From positions 62,001 through 126,000 of the forward strand of contig CACPFN010000001.1 of assembly GCA_902633185.1 (NCBI GenBank): a stretch of DNA of 64,000 nucleotides, given 5' to 3'. Positions within the stretch are counted from its first letter, which is position 1. Each line of letters begins with the position of its first letter. Source of the DNA: an uncultured Pelagibacteraceae bacterium (GTDB taxonomy: Bacteria > Pseudomonadota > Alphaproteobacteria > Pelagibacterales > Pelagibacteraceae). Shown in pieces: positions 18,030 through 26,344 of this stretch. Both the position numbers and the translations under genes were made by a program. The notes below the pieces were generated by a model that was not told the origin of the DNA, searched no databases, and worked only from the letters and a program-made list of their open reading frames with translations.

Positions 18030-18047
18030 AATTAATTTTGATTTCTA

Positions 18048-18078
18048 TAAAAAAAAGCCCCCTATTTCTAGGGGGCTT
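18048..18078 (-). terminator. Terminator/attenuator between binding protein 2 and livH2
   Basis: On the - strand a 10-base stem (AAGCCCCCTA with its complement) closes a 4-base loop and is followed by a run of eight T. It lies 13 bases after the binding-protein stop and 18 bases before livH2. Partial read-through here would give more binding protein than permease, common in amino acid ABC operons. Confidence 0.88.
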
Positions 18079-18090
18079 AAATGGTTTATT

Positions 18091-19329
18091 TTATCTTTCA
18101 GACCACTTTGGTACTGGGTGTATTAACTCAGCTGAAGCCCATTTTAATGGAGCAACGACTTTATTTTCACACTTACCAGCATCATCACACATTACTTGGA
18201 AAAGTACCATTGGTTTGTCAACATTTTGACCACCAGGTGCAAATTTAATATTTCCATAGAATGTTTGCATGTTAGTTGCAGCAAGAGCATCTCTTACTTT
18301 TTTCTGATCAAAAGTATTTGCTCTTTCAAAAGCATCTTTAAATACTAACAATGCAGCTGAAGACTCTGCAGATTGATATGGTGGATCATAGCCAAATTCT
18401 TTTTCAAAATCTGCAGCATATGTCATACCATCTTTAAAGAAATCATCTTTGTAAGTTAATGTTTTATGCCATTGTGAAGCACATAATGCATATTGTGAGT
18501 TTTTACCATGTTGCTTTGATAATTTTGCAGCATCACAGTGTGTCATTGCCAACATTGGAACATCAACTTTCATTTCTGAAATTTGTCTTATAGCTGTTAA
18601 AGCTCCTTTTGTATGACCTGAAACAACCAATACATCTGGCTTCATTTGTTTTACTTTAACTAATGTAGCAGCCATATCATTAAGCTCTTTTGGAAGTTTA
18701 TCATCGATTATAATTTCAGATCCAGTTTCTTTAGCAGCATCTAAAATACCTAATCTTACGTCTTGTGAGAATGCATCTTGCTCAAAAGCTTGTGCAATTC
18801 TTACACCTTTACCACCATTTAACTCAACAGCTGTTCTTATTGCTACATCAAGATATAAGTTTGCTGGTGCTAATACTGCAAATAGATATTTGTAACCTTT
18901 TGTAAACAAAGATCTAGAAGCACCGTTAGCCTCAACCATTGGTACACCATATTTTTCAGTTACTGGTGCAATCGCTTTCGTCAAACCTGAACTGTATGGC
19001 CCAAGCATGAACTCTACTTTATCTTGTGAGATTAATCTTTCTGCAAGCTGAGCTGCTCTTTTTGGGTTTGACTCATCATCATAATAAATAATATCAAACT
19101 TATAAGTTTTCCCTCCAACTTTTACTCCACCCATGCTGTTAATTCTATCAACAGCCATGTTATAGCCGTTTTGAGTATGAACACCATTAGATGAATACTT
19201 ACCAGTTAAAGAGATTGCAGCACCTAAAATAATCTTATCTCCAACAACTTTTGCAAATGATACAACTGAAGTTGAAAACAATAATGCTATTGCAGAAACA
19301 AATGTAATTAAAATGTTTTTTATTTTCAT
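18091..19329 (-). CDS. Amino acid ABC transporter substrate-binding protein (system 2)
   Basis: A 412-residue periplasmic binding protein (Peripla_BP_6/LivK-like). The signal peptide is about residues 1-26. The mature part opens VGDKIILGAAISLTGKYSSNG, a family hallmark, and continues NGYNMAVDRINSMGGVKVGGK and FMLGPYSSGLTKAIAPVTEKYGVP. A strong ribosome-binding site (AAAGGGGAATAAATG) fits high expression. Six or more cysteines, including the C-terminal VMCDDAGKCENK, suggest disulfides. The ligand is likely an amino acid or amide but cannot be read from sequence. Confidence 0.9.
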   Translation of the reverse strand: MKIKNILITFVSAIALLFSTSVVSFAKVVGDKIILGAAISLTGKYSSNGVHTQNGYNMAVDRINSMGGVKVGGKTYKFDIIYYDDESNPKRAAQLAERLISQDKVEFMLGPYSSGLTKAIAPVTEKYGVPMVEANGASRSLFTKGYKYLFAVLAPANLYLDVAIRTAVELNGGKGVRIAQAFEQDAFSQDVRLGILDAAKETGSEIIIDDKLPKELNDMAATLVKVKQMKPDVLVVSGHTKGALTAIRQISEMKVDVPMLAMTHCDAAKLSKQHGKNSQYALCASQWHKTLTYKDDFFKDGMTYAADFEKEFGYDPPYQSAESSAALLVFKDAFERANTFDQKKVRDALAATNMQTFYGNIKFAPGGQNVDKPMVLFQVMCDDAGKCENKVVAPLKWASAELIHPVPKWSER

Positions 19330-19416
19330 TTATTCCCCTTTAATTATTAATTAATAAAGTATAAACTAATAACAAAATTTATTTAATTGCAAGTGGGAGT
19401 AGTAACGCAATACACC

Positions 19417-20031
19417 TTAGTATTGTTGAGTAAATGCAATAATTATAGCTATCAAAATTATCACACAAGCTGAAATTGTATTTATAATTTTAGGATTAGC
19501 TTTGATCCAAACAATTAATTTATTAGCTAAGATTGCATAACCAACTAAAGACATAAAATCTAATAGTACATAAGTTGTAATTAAAATAATAAACTGAATA
19601 ATATAATTAGAATTAAAATCAATAAATTGTGGAAATATAAATGGAAAAAACATCCATGCTTTAGGACTTGTTCCTGCTACTAAAAATCCATCTTTGTAAA
19701 ACGAAAAAAAATTTTTATCGGAAATATCTTTTGTATTTATCTCTTTAGGTCTCGATTTATATATATCATAAGCGAGATATGTTAAATAGGCGATACCTAA
19801 CCATTTTAAAGTATTTAATATTGTTGGATTGTCAGACAAAAAAGAACCAATAACAAAAATTACTAAAGTTGCCTGAATAATGTTTGCAGTTACATCTCCT
19901 AATGCAGTCCAAACACATTTTTGAACGCCGTAGTTCATAGAATAAGAAATAATTACAATTCTAGGTGTTCCAGGAGTTATGAACATAAAAATGATTATCT
20001 GTAAAAAAAGGATATAATCTAAGGGAAGCAT
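19417..20031 (-). CDS. LysE/RhtB-family amino acid exporter
   Basis: A 204-residue inner-membrane protein with about six helices. The N-terminal IFMFITPGTPRIVIISYSMN and GVQKCVWTALGDVTANIIQA are the LysE/RhtB signature region (TPGP, G..G...GxxxA). GTSPKAWMFFPFIFPQFID is the matching mid-protein segment. The family exports basic amino acids, homoserine or threonine; the substrate here is unknown. An unusual hairpin leader (20037-20085) directly precedes the start, hinting at RNA-level control. Confidence 0.87.
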   Translation of the reverse strand: MLPLDYILFLQIIIFMFITPGTPRIVIISYSMNYGVQKCVWTALGDVTANIIQATLVIFVIGSFLSDNPTILNTLKWLGIAYLTYLAYDIYKSRPKEINTKDISDKNFFSFYKDGFLVAGTSPKAWMFFPFIFPQFIDFNSNYIIQFIILITTYVLLDFMSLVGYAILANKLIVWIKANPKIINTISACVIILIAIIIAFTQQY

Positions 20032-20036
20032 TTCAA

Positions 20037-20085
20037 GGATAGTCCTAAAAAACCGGGAGCTAAAGATGGCTAGATAGGACTATCT
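20037..20085 (-). promoter_or_regulatory. Candidate structured mRNA leader of the LysE-type gene
   Basis: GATAGTCCT and AGGACTATC pair perfectly (9 bp, 11 with flanking A-U and G-U pairs) around a 27-base loop containing AGC/GCT that could form an inner helix. On the - strand the only purine-rich ribosome-binding candidate (AGGA) lies in the 3' arm, 6 to 16 bases before the ATG, so folding could hide it. A separate dyad (TGATAaTATCA, 20091-20101) lies just upstream. I do not recognise a known riboswitch class. Confidence 0.45.
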
Positions 20086-20151
20086 AAAGGTGATAATATC
20101 ATAGACTTAAGTATTTGCATTAAAATAATATTAGCAATTTGTTGAATTTTG

Positions 20152-20448
20152 ATGAAAAAAAGTCACAGACCTACTACCAGAGTTAAAAATCCAGAGCCAT
20201 CTCTTGATAGTCCAGATTGGGTCATCTGGGCAGCATGGGCAGATAGAATTACTTTTGAGGAAATTGAAAAAAAAACTGGAAAGACTGAAGGTGAAGTTAT
20301 TAAAATTATGAGGAGATCGTTGAAACCTTCTTCATTTAGACTGTGGAGAAAAAGGGCTAGCTCGCAAAGTATAAAACATAGAAAAAAATTTGAATATTCA
20401 AGAAAGCAGATTAAGTCAAAAATCAATAAAAATGATTACTTACTATAG
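20152..20448 (+). CDS. DUF2805/TIGR03643 family protein
   Basis: A 98-residue basic cytoplasmic protein. The central part (DSPDWVIWAAWADRITFEEIEKKTG ... MRRSLKPSSFRLWRKR) matches a small family of unknown function whose sequence resembles a helix-turn-helix, with a C-terminal basic tail (IKHRKKFEYSRKQIKSK). The track starts at TTG 20149; I prefer the ATG one codon later. It could bind nucleic acid, but no function is established. Confidence 0.8.
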   Translation: MKKSHRPTTRVKNPEPSLDSPDWVIWAAWADRITFEEIEKKTGKTEGEVIKIMRRSLKPSSFRLWRKRASSQSIKHRKKFEYSRKQIKSKINKNDYLL

Positions 20449-20480
20449 TAATTTGTGAAACATAACTTATATATAATTTA

Positions 20481-20735
20481 ATGAAAAATATAACAGTCTA
20501 CTCTGGTCCAATGTGTAACTTTTGTGATGCAGCAAAAAGATTATTAACAAGAAATAACCTTAATTATAACGAAATAGACATATCAACAAAAGAAGGTCTA
20601 AGAGACGAAATGACAAAAAGAGCAAATGGACGAAGAACTATTCCTCAAATCTTTTTTGATGACTATCACGTTGGAGGCTATCAGGAATTAAGAGAATTAG
20701 AGAAAACTGGAAAACTTTTAAGTTCTTTAGAATAA
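20481..20735 (+). CDS. grxC: Glutaredoxin (GrxC type)
   Basis: An 84-residue dithiol glutaredoxin that reduces disulfides with glutathione in the cytoplasm. The active site is C12-x-x-C15 (GPMCNFCDAAKRLL), followed by the glutathione-binding cis-proline motif RTIPQIFFDD and the GG motif HVGGYQELREL. The active site is CNFC where CPYC is usual; the proline is replaced, which may shift redox potential. The length is standard. Confidence 0.93.
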   Translation: MKNITVYSGPMCNFCDAAKRLLTRNNLNYNEIDISTKEGLRDEMTKRANGRRTIPQIFFDDYHVGGYQELRELEKTGKLLSSLE

Positions 20736-20739
20736 TTTG

Positions 20740-21438
20740 TTAATCAACAAATGATATTGTCATTCCAGGTTCATTTGCATACATAACATTACCAGTGCAC
20801 GCAGCTGTACCACCAGTAGCTTCACCGACTGCATTTGTAACATCAAATGCTACTTTTACTGTAGGAAAATCACCAGCTTTAACTTTTAAACCACCTCCTG
20901 AAATAATTTTTCTGTATTGAAAGTACTCATCACTACTTCCTATTACGCCGTCATTTGAAACACTTGCACCCAAAGAGTCTACTGATCCATTCATATGATC
21001 ATTATAACTGGTTCCATCGGGAACATACAAAGTTGAAGATCCCGGAGTACCACCGGTTTGTCCTTTTGCGTCTGTGGTTTTGGTCCCAGACTCACCAGCT
21101 TTGGTTGCACAACTTCCTGCAGTTCCAGTCATTGAAAATTGTCTACTCATAGTAATTTGAATGTAAGTATATAAAGTTCCTATTTTTGCTTTTGCAATAT
21201 TTCCATAAGATCCAGCAGTGGCTCCCGCATTCACCGATGCAATATCTACAGCACCAGATGTACCAGATGGTGATATTGTTAATGCATTTAAACAGTTTGC
21301 TGTCGTACTTCCAGTTTCACAAAGTTCAAGTTTTGTCATTGTAACTTTATATTCTGTTGCGGCTCCTGTTGCCGCAAATGAGTTAGACGAGTAAAGCAAA
21401 ACGTAAAAAATAAATATTGATTTTATTAAATTTTTCAT
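20740..21438 (-). CDS. Secreted protein of unknown function, partner of the inverse-autotransporter barrel
   Basis: A 232-residue protein with a clear signal peptide (about 1-22, ending SFA). The mature part is rich in Gly, Ser, Thr and Ala with predicted beta strands and four cysteines (LCETGSTTANC, GSCATKAG, TAACTGN). I do not recognise a family. It starts three bases after the stop of the barrel gene, so the two are almost certainly cotranscribed and could act together at the cell surface. Confidence 0.8.
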   Translation of the reverse strand: MKNLIKSIFIFYVLLYSSNSFAATGAATEYKVTMTKLELCETGSTTANCLNALTISPSGTSGAVDIASVNAGATAGSYGNIAKAKIGTLYTYIQITMSRQFSMTGTAGSCATKAGESGTKTTDAKGQTGGTPGSSTLYVPDGTSYNDHMNGSVDSLGASVSNDGVIGSSDEYFQYRKIISGGGLKVKAGDFPTVKVAFDVTNAVGEATGGTAACTGNVMYANEPGMTISFVD

Positions 21439-21441
21439 AAA

Positions 21442-22317
21442 TTATTGCTTAGTTAATATTACTGCTCCTTGAACTTCTATTGTCATTGCATTTCTTCTTC
21501 TAACTTTATCTTTCATTTTTGCTTCTACATCACCTTTTTCAAACGCAGTTGAAGATAAAAATCCATCTTGAAGTGATGATTTATTTCTTGGTGGATTATA
21601 ATACACAATTTTGAAATTCTCCTCATCCTCAACCCCTGTCGTATCTATAAAATTCCTTGACGCCTCAATTTGAATGCTTGGAGACAAATTCAATTCAAGA
21701 GAAACTAGGTTACCGCCTGTATTTTCAGAGGCTTTATCTTTTTCAAAATCATAATTTTGGATATTAATTCTTGTCCAGGGCATATATGGCAATTGAGATG
21801 ATAAATTTAGTTCATAACCATCTAATACTTTTTCATTTGTTCCATCTATTTTCTCTACACCAGACAAACCGAGATAGTAATTTCCTGTTAATTCTAAAAT
21901 AGGAGCTTTTGCCTCAACTCCCAAACTTGTTCTCGCATGACCTTCAGTGTCATAATCAATAAATGCATTCATTCCTGTGATCATTGATTTGTCTGAAGAT
22001 ATATATCTTTGACCATAACCTAGATTTAAAATAAATCTGGTATCATCGTTTACCTCTTGTGTATGTAAACTTATTTGCGAAAAAGAATTCTTGCCATCTG
22101 AGCTATCTAATTCTTTAAATTTCAGTATTTCTAATTCAACATCATCATCCTCTGGAAACTCTAAAGAGAATTCAGAATCTCCTCCTAAAGTATTTTCAAC
22201 GATTGATGAAATTTTTTCTGAAAGCCTGTTTAGTATGTCATTAGCTGCATCTGCATATGCAAAAGTTGTAAATAGAGACAAGCAAATTATAATAGTAATT
22301 TTTTTTAATAAAAACAT
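21442..22317 (-). CDS. Inverse-autotransporter-type (invasin/intimin) beta-barrel without passenger
   Basis: A 291-residue protein with a signal peptide (about 1-22, AYA). Residues about 90-240 resemble the inverse-autotransporter beta-domain of invasin and intimin: LNLGYGQRYISSDKSMITGM, NAFIDYDTEGHARTSLGVEA and LTGNYYLGLSGV. In invasins this barrel is followed by a long exported passenger of Ig-like domains; here only about 50 residues follow and none look Ig-like. The acidic N-terminal part (FPEDDDVELEILKFKELD) may be periplasmic. It may act as a stand-alone outer-membrane protein, perhaps with the secreted protein encoded next. Confidence 0.72.
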   Translation of the reverse strand: MFLLKKITIIICLSLFTTFAYADAANDILNRLSEKISSIVENTLGGDSEFSLEFPEDDDVELEILKFKELDSSDGKNSFSQISLHTQEVNDDTRFILNLGYGQRYISSDKSMITGMNAFIDYDTEGHARTSLGVEAKAPILELTGNYYLGLSGVEKIDGTNEKVLDGYELNLSSQLPYMPWTRINIQNYDFEKDKASENTGGNLVSLELNLSPSIQIEASRNFIDTTGVEDEENFKIVYYNPPRNKSSLQDGFLSSTAFEKGDVEAKMKDKVRRRNAMTIEVQGAVILTKQ

Positions 22318-22353
22318 ATATATAGGTCTAATTTATTTTTGCTGTAATATCAA

Positions 22354-22722
22354 TTAATTACGTGGTTTAAAAACTAAGCAAATTCCATTATTACAATATC
22401 TTTTTCCAGTTGGTTGTGGACCATCATCAAATATATGTCCATGATGTCCTCCACATTTTTTACAATGATACTCTGTTCTAGCATAACCAATATGGTGATC
22501 AGTTTTAGTTTCAAAGGCATCTGGAAGAGATTTATAAAATGACGGCCATCCTGATCCACTTTCATATTTTGTTGAGGATTTGAATAATTCGGTATCACAA
22601 TTAGCACAGTGGTATGAGCCCTCTCTTTTTTCAAAGTTTAATTCGCTTGAACCAGGAGGTTCGGTTGCTTCATTAAATAAAATATTTTCTTGTTCTGGAG
22701 TTAAATTTGAATTTTTTTTCAT
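22354..22722 (-). CDS. msrB: Peptide-methionine (R)-S-oxide reductase MsrB
   Basis: A 122-residue MsrB, which reduces methionine-R-sulfoxide in oxidised proteins. Zinc cysteines are C39/C42 (YHCANC) and C87/C90 (YHCKKCGGHHGHIF), with SGSGWPSFY in between. The catalytic cysteine is C110 (KRYCNNGICLVF). The nearby C115 could be an additional resolving thiol. There is no signal peptide, so it is cytoplasmic. It shares one base with the upstream deacetylase-like gene. Confidence 0.95.
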   Translation of the reverse strand: MKKNSNLTPEQENILFNEATEPPGSSELNFEKREGSYHCANCDTELFKSSTKYESGSGWPSFYKSLPDAFETKTDHHIGYARTEYHCKKCGGHHGHIFDDGPQPTGKRYCNNGICLVFKPRN

Positions 22723-23615
22723 TATAAAAATTTAGCACATGTTTTATGTAAACTGGAATGTAATTCTACTAGTTTGTTAAAATCTACGTTGTATCCACCT
22801 CCCAATACACCACATATAGGAATTTTATTTGAGAAGAAATTATCAATTACTAATTGATCTCTTTCAAATATACCATTATCAGAAATTTTTAGTTTACCCA
22901 ATCTGTCATTATAGTGAATATCAACTCCAGCGATATAAAAAACGAAATCAAACTCTTCTTCATTCAAATATTTTAAGTTATTTTTTAAAATATCAATATA
23001 TTCTTTATCTTCTAAATTTTCCTCTAATTCAACATCAAGATCACTTACTGATTTTTTTGCTGGATAATTAACTTTCGAATGCATGCTGAATGTAAAGACT
23101 TGATTATCATTTTTAAATATTTCAGAATTGCCATTACCCTGGTGAACATCTAAATCAATAATTAATATTTTATTTGCTAATCCTCTTGAGGTTAAATATT
23201 TGGCTGCAACAGCAACATCATTAAACACACAAAATCCAGCTCCTTCATTAGATGTTGCGTGATGACTACCTCCTGCAGTATTACACGCTATGCCATAATT
23301 TAAAGCTAGCTTTGTAGCAAGCACTGTGCCTCCGGTTGCAATAAAAGACCTTCTAACTACACTGTCAACTAAAGGGAAGCCAATTTTTCTAATCTCGTTT
23401 TTATCTAAAGTTTTATTTTTTATTTTATTTATATAATCTTCTGTATGTACTTCTTTTAAAGTTTCTACTGAACATGGCTCTGGAATATTAAAATTTTTAA
23501 CTATTTTATTTTTAATTAACGCTTTAGCTAATGCACCAAATTTTTTTATAGGAAATTTATTGTCATCATTTAATTGAGCTTCATAATCTTTATGATTGAC
23601 GACAGGTAATTCCAT
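22722..23615 (-). CDS. Histone-deacetylase-superfamily amidohydrolase
   Basis: A 297-residue cytoplasmic zinc hydrolase of the HDAC/acetoin-utilisation superfamily. The active-site pair is H118-H119 (GGSHHATSNEGAGFC). Zinc ligands D156 and H158 (IIDLDVHQGNGN) and D232 (AGVDIHYNDRLG) are in place, followed by the glycine-rich GVLGGGYN loop. Bacterial members act on acetylated proteins, polyamines or acetylated small molecules; the substrate is not determinable here. It lies between aceE and msrB on one strand. Confidence 0.9.
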   Translation of the reverse strand: MELPVVNHKDYEAQLNDDNKFPIKKFGALAKALIKNKIVKNFNIPEPCSVETLKEVHTEDYINKIKNKTLDKNEIRKIGFPLVDSVVRRSFIATGGTVLATKLALNYGIACNTAGGSHHATSNEGAGFCVFNDVAVAAKYLTSRGLANKILIIDLDVHQGNGNSEIFKNDNQVFTFSMHSKVNYPAKKSVSDLDVELEENLEDKEYIDILKNNLKYLNEEEFDFVFYIAGVDIHYNDRLGKLKISDNGIFERDQLVIDNFFSNKIPICGVLGGGYNVDFNKLVELHSSLHKTCAKFL

Positions 23616-23630
23616 AAAAATTAGTAGGGA

Positions 23631-26285
23631 CTATATTTCCCAAGGATTATTTTTATTATTGTTGAGATTATATTTACTAATCGCTTTTTCTAGCGTTTGT
23701 AATGGAACTTTCTTATCTTCATAAAGCGTGTACAAAGTACTAACAACTATATGTTTGCTATCTACCTCAAAGAAGTCTCTTAAATTTTTTCGAGTATCAC
23801 TTCTTCCAAAACCATCTGTCCCCATTGCCAAAAACTTATTATTTATATGGCTAGAGATTAATTGTGAGTATGCTCTTACATAATCTGAAGTAGCAATTAT
23901 AGGGTCGTCATTAGAAATTAGCTGCTGCAAATAATTTTGTTTTTTATTTGCAGGAGACAATGTGTTTTGTCTTAAAACTGATTTAGCATTTTTTTCTAAC
24001 TCTGAATAACTTGTTATGCTGTATAATCTTGAACCAATTCCATATTCATCTTTAAGTATTTTAGAAGCTTCTATGCATTCTCTAAAAATTGGTCCAGATC
24101 CTAATAAATTTATATTTATTTTTTGACTTGATTGATCTTTGAAAAGGTAACCGCCTTTTAAAATTCCATCTTTATTTTTCATATCAATTTTAGGATGTGA
24201 GTATTTTTCGTTATTTACAGTAATGTAATAAAATTCATCTTTACATTCTGTCATCATTCTTTTCATTCCTTCATCAAAAATAACAGCTAGCTCACTTGCA
24301 AAACAAGGATCGTAGGATTTCAAATTTGGAAATGTTGAAGCAATTATATGACTTTGTCCATCTTGGTGCTGCAGTCCTTCTCCAGCTAAAGTAGTTCGGC
24401 CAGCTGTTGCACCAATTAAAAACCCTCTTGGCATTTGATCAGCTGCAGCCCAAATCAAATCTCCAATTCTTTGAAAGCCAAACATAGAATAAAAAATATA
24501 AAAGGGCATCATTGGAAAATTATGATTGCTATAAGATGTAGCTGCTGCTAGCCAAGAAGATATAGCTCCGGCTTCATTAATTCCTTCCTCCAATAATTGT
24601 CCTGTTTTTGATTCTTGATATTTCAAAATGGAAGTTGCATCTTCAGGTTCATATAACTGACCGTCTGGTGAATATATTCCAATTTGTGAAAATAAATTAG
24701 CCATTCCAAAAGTCCTAGCTTCATCAGCAACTATTGGAACAACTCTTTTTCCGAACTCTTTATCTCTCATTATGTTTCCTAAAGATCTTACCAGTCCAGT
24801 CGTTGTTGAATATTCTCTGTCACTTTCTTCGAATAAAAAGTTTGAATGTTTATCAATTTTTGGAGTAACTAATTCAACTTCTTTAAAGCTTCTTTTAGGT
24901 AAAGACCCTCCTAAAGCTTCCCTTCTTTTTTTTAAATATTTTATTTCTTCAGAATTTTCATCTGGTTTATAAAATTCCATATTTTCTAGTTTATTATCTG
25001 AAATATCTAATTGAAAACGATCTCTAAACTCTTTTAATGCATCAAGATTTAATTCTTTTTGCTGGTGGTTAGTCATTTTTGACTCTCCAGCTTTTCCCAT
25101 TCCATACCCTTTTTTTGTTTTAGCTAAAATAACTGTAGGTTTACCTTTAGTTTTAACAGCCGCATTAAATGCAGCATAAAGTTTTTTAAAATCATGACCT
25201 CCTCTTTTTAATTTATCAATTTCATCTTTACTAAGTGAAGAAACCAATTTTAAAACTTCTGGATCCTCTGCAAAAAAGTTTTTAAGGTTATACTCGCCAT
25301 CTCTTGCCCCTAAAGTTTGATATTTTCCGTCTACAGTTTTAGCAAAACGTTTCAATAACAAGTGATCTTTATCTTGTTGAAAAATCTTATCCCATTCGGA
25401 TCCCCAAAGGACTTTTATAACATTCCATCCATTAGCTTTAAAGATTGTCTCAAGTTCTTGAATTATTTGTCCGTTGCCTCTCACAGGTCCATCTAATCTT
25501 TGGAGATTGCAATTTATAATAAAAGTTAAATTATCTAATTTTTCTCTAGAGGCGATAGATAATCCAGCTAAACTTTCAGGTTCATCCATTTCACCGTCTC
25601 CAAATAAACCCCATACTCTTTTATTTGTTTTTAATAAGTTTCTATTTTCCAAATATTTCATGAAACGGGCTTGGTAAATTGCATTAACTAAACCTATCCC
25701 CATGGATGATGTGGTAAATGTCCAGTAATCTCTCATCAAATAAGGATGGCAATATGAAGACAGTCCTTGCTCGTTTAATTCCTGCCTATAATGTTCTAAA
25801 TGATTTTTTGTTAATCTTCCCTCTAAAAAAGATCTTGCATATATTCCAGTTGCACACTGTGATTGATAAAAAATTAAATCTGCTTCATCACCACCTTTAA
25901 AAAAATGATTAAATCCAGTTTCAAATACTTCAGCAAAAGATGCATAGCTTGCTATATGTCCTCCAAGCCCACCATAATTTTTATTTGCTTTCATAACCAT
26001 GGTTAAAGCATTCCATCTTAAAATTGCTGTTATTTTTTCCTCAATCGCTAAATCTCCAGGATAAATTCCTTGATCATATTGAGATATCGTATTTCTGTAT
26101 GGTGAATATGGAACTGGTGAATATAATACTCTTAAATCTTTTGCTCTTTTCTCAAGTTTTTCTAAAATTATTTTGGCACCCTCTCTACCATGATTTTCAA
26201 CTACTGCATCAAGAGAGTCTAACCAATCATTTAACTCTTGATTATCTAATTTTTGATTTTGATTAGCTTTAAATTCTTTGCTCAT
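23631..26285 (-). CDS. aceE: Pyruvate dehydrogenase E1 component, homodimeric type
   Basis: An 884-residue thiamine-diphosphate enzyme that decarboxylates pyruvate and passes the acetyl group to E2 lipoyl domains. The TPP/Mg motif reads WGLFGDGEMDEPES ... FIINCNLQRLDGPV, and ATAGRTTLAGEGLQHQDGQS matches the AceE activation-loop region. Length agrees with the gammaproteobacterial enzyme. The track starts at a TTG (26303); I use the ATG at 26285, which gives MSKEF and matches the usual N-terminal length. No E2 or E3 gene is adjacent. Many alphaproteobacteria use the unrelated alpha2beta2 E1 instead. Confidence 0.95.
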   Translation of the reverse strand: MSKEFKANQNQKLDNQELNDWLDSLDAVVENHGREGAKIILEKLEKRAKDLRVLYSPVPYSPYRNTISQYDQGIYPGDLAIEEKITAILRWNALTMVMKANKNYGGLGGHIASYASFAEVFETGFNHFFKGGDEADLIFYQSQCATGIYARSFLEGRLTKNHLEHYRQELNEQGLSSYCHPYLMRDYWTFTTSSMGIGLVNAIYQARFMKYLENRNLLKTNKRVWGLFGDGEMDEPESLAGLSIASREKLDNLTFIINCNLQRLDGPVRGNGQIIQELETIFKANGWNVIKVLWGSEWDKIFQQDKDHLLLKRFAKTVDGKYQTLGARDGEYNLKNFFAEDPEVLKLVSSLSKDEIDKLKRGGHDFKKLYAAFNAAVKTKGKPTVILAKTKKGYGMGKAGESKMTNHQQKELNLDALKEFRDRFQLDISDNKLENMEFYKPDENSEEIKYLKKRREALGGSLPKRSFKEVELVTPKIDKHSNFLFEESDREYSTTTGLVRSLGNIMRDKEFGKRVVPIVADEARTFGMANLFSQIGIYSPDGQLYEPEDATSILKYQESKTGQLLEEGINEAGAISSWLAAATSYSNHNFPMMPFYIFYSMFGFQRIGDLIWAAADQMPRGFLIGATAGRTTLAGEGLQHQDGQSHIIASTFPNLKSYDPCFASELAVIFDEGMKRMMTECKDEFYYITVNNEKYSHPKIDMKNKDGILKGGYLFKDQSSQKININLLGSGPIFRECIEASKILKDEYGIGSRLYSITSYSELEKNAKSVLRQNTLSPANKKQNYLQQLISNDDPIIATSDYVRAYSQLISSHINNKFLAMGTDGFGRSDTRKNLRDFFEVDSKHIVVSTLYTLYEDKKVPLQTLEKAISKYNLNNNKNNPWEI

Positions 26286-26344
26286 CAAATTAACTATACA
26301 CAAAAAATTAAAATTTATATCTGTAAAAATTGTCTTAATTTAAT

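Noticed and set aside
20031-20110. Known riboswitch (glycine, SAM-II/V, preQ1) before the LysE-type gene
   Set aside because: I could not match any of their conserved cores; only generic pairing is supported.
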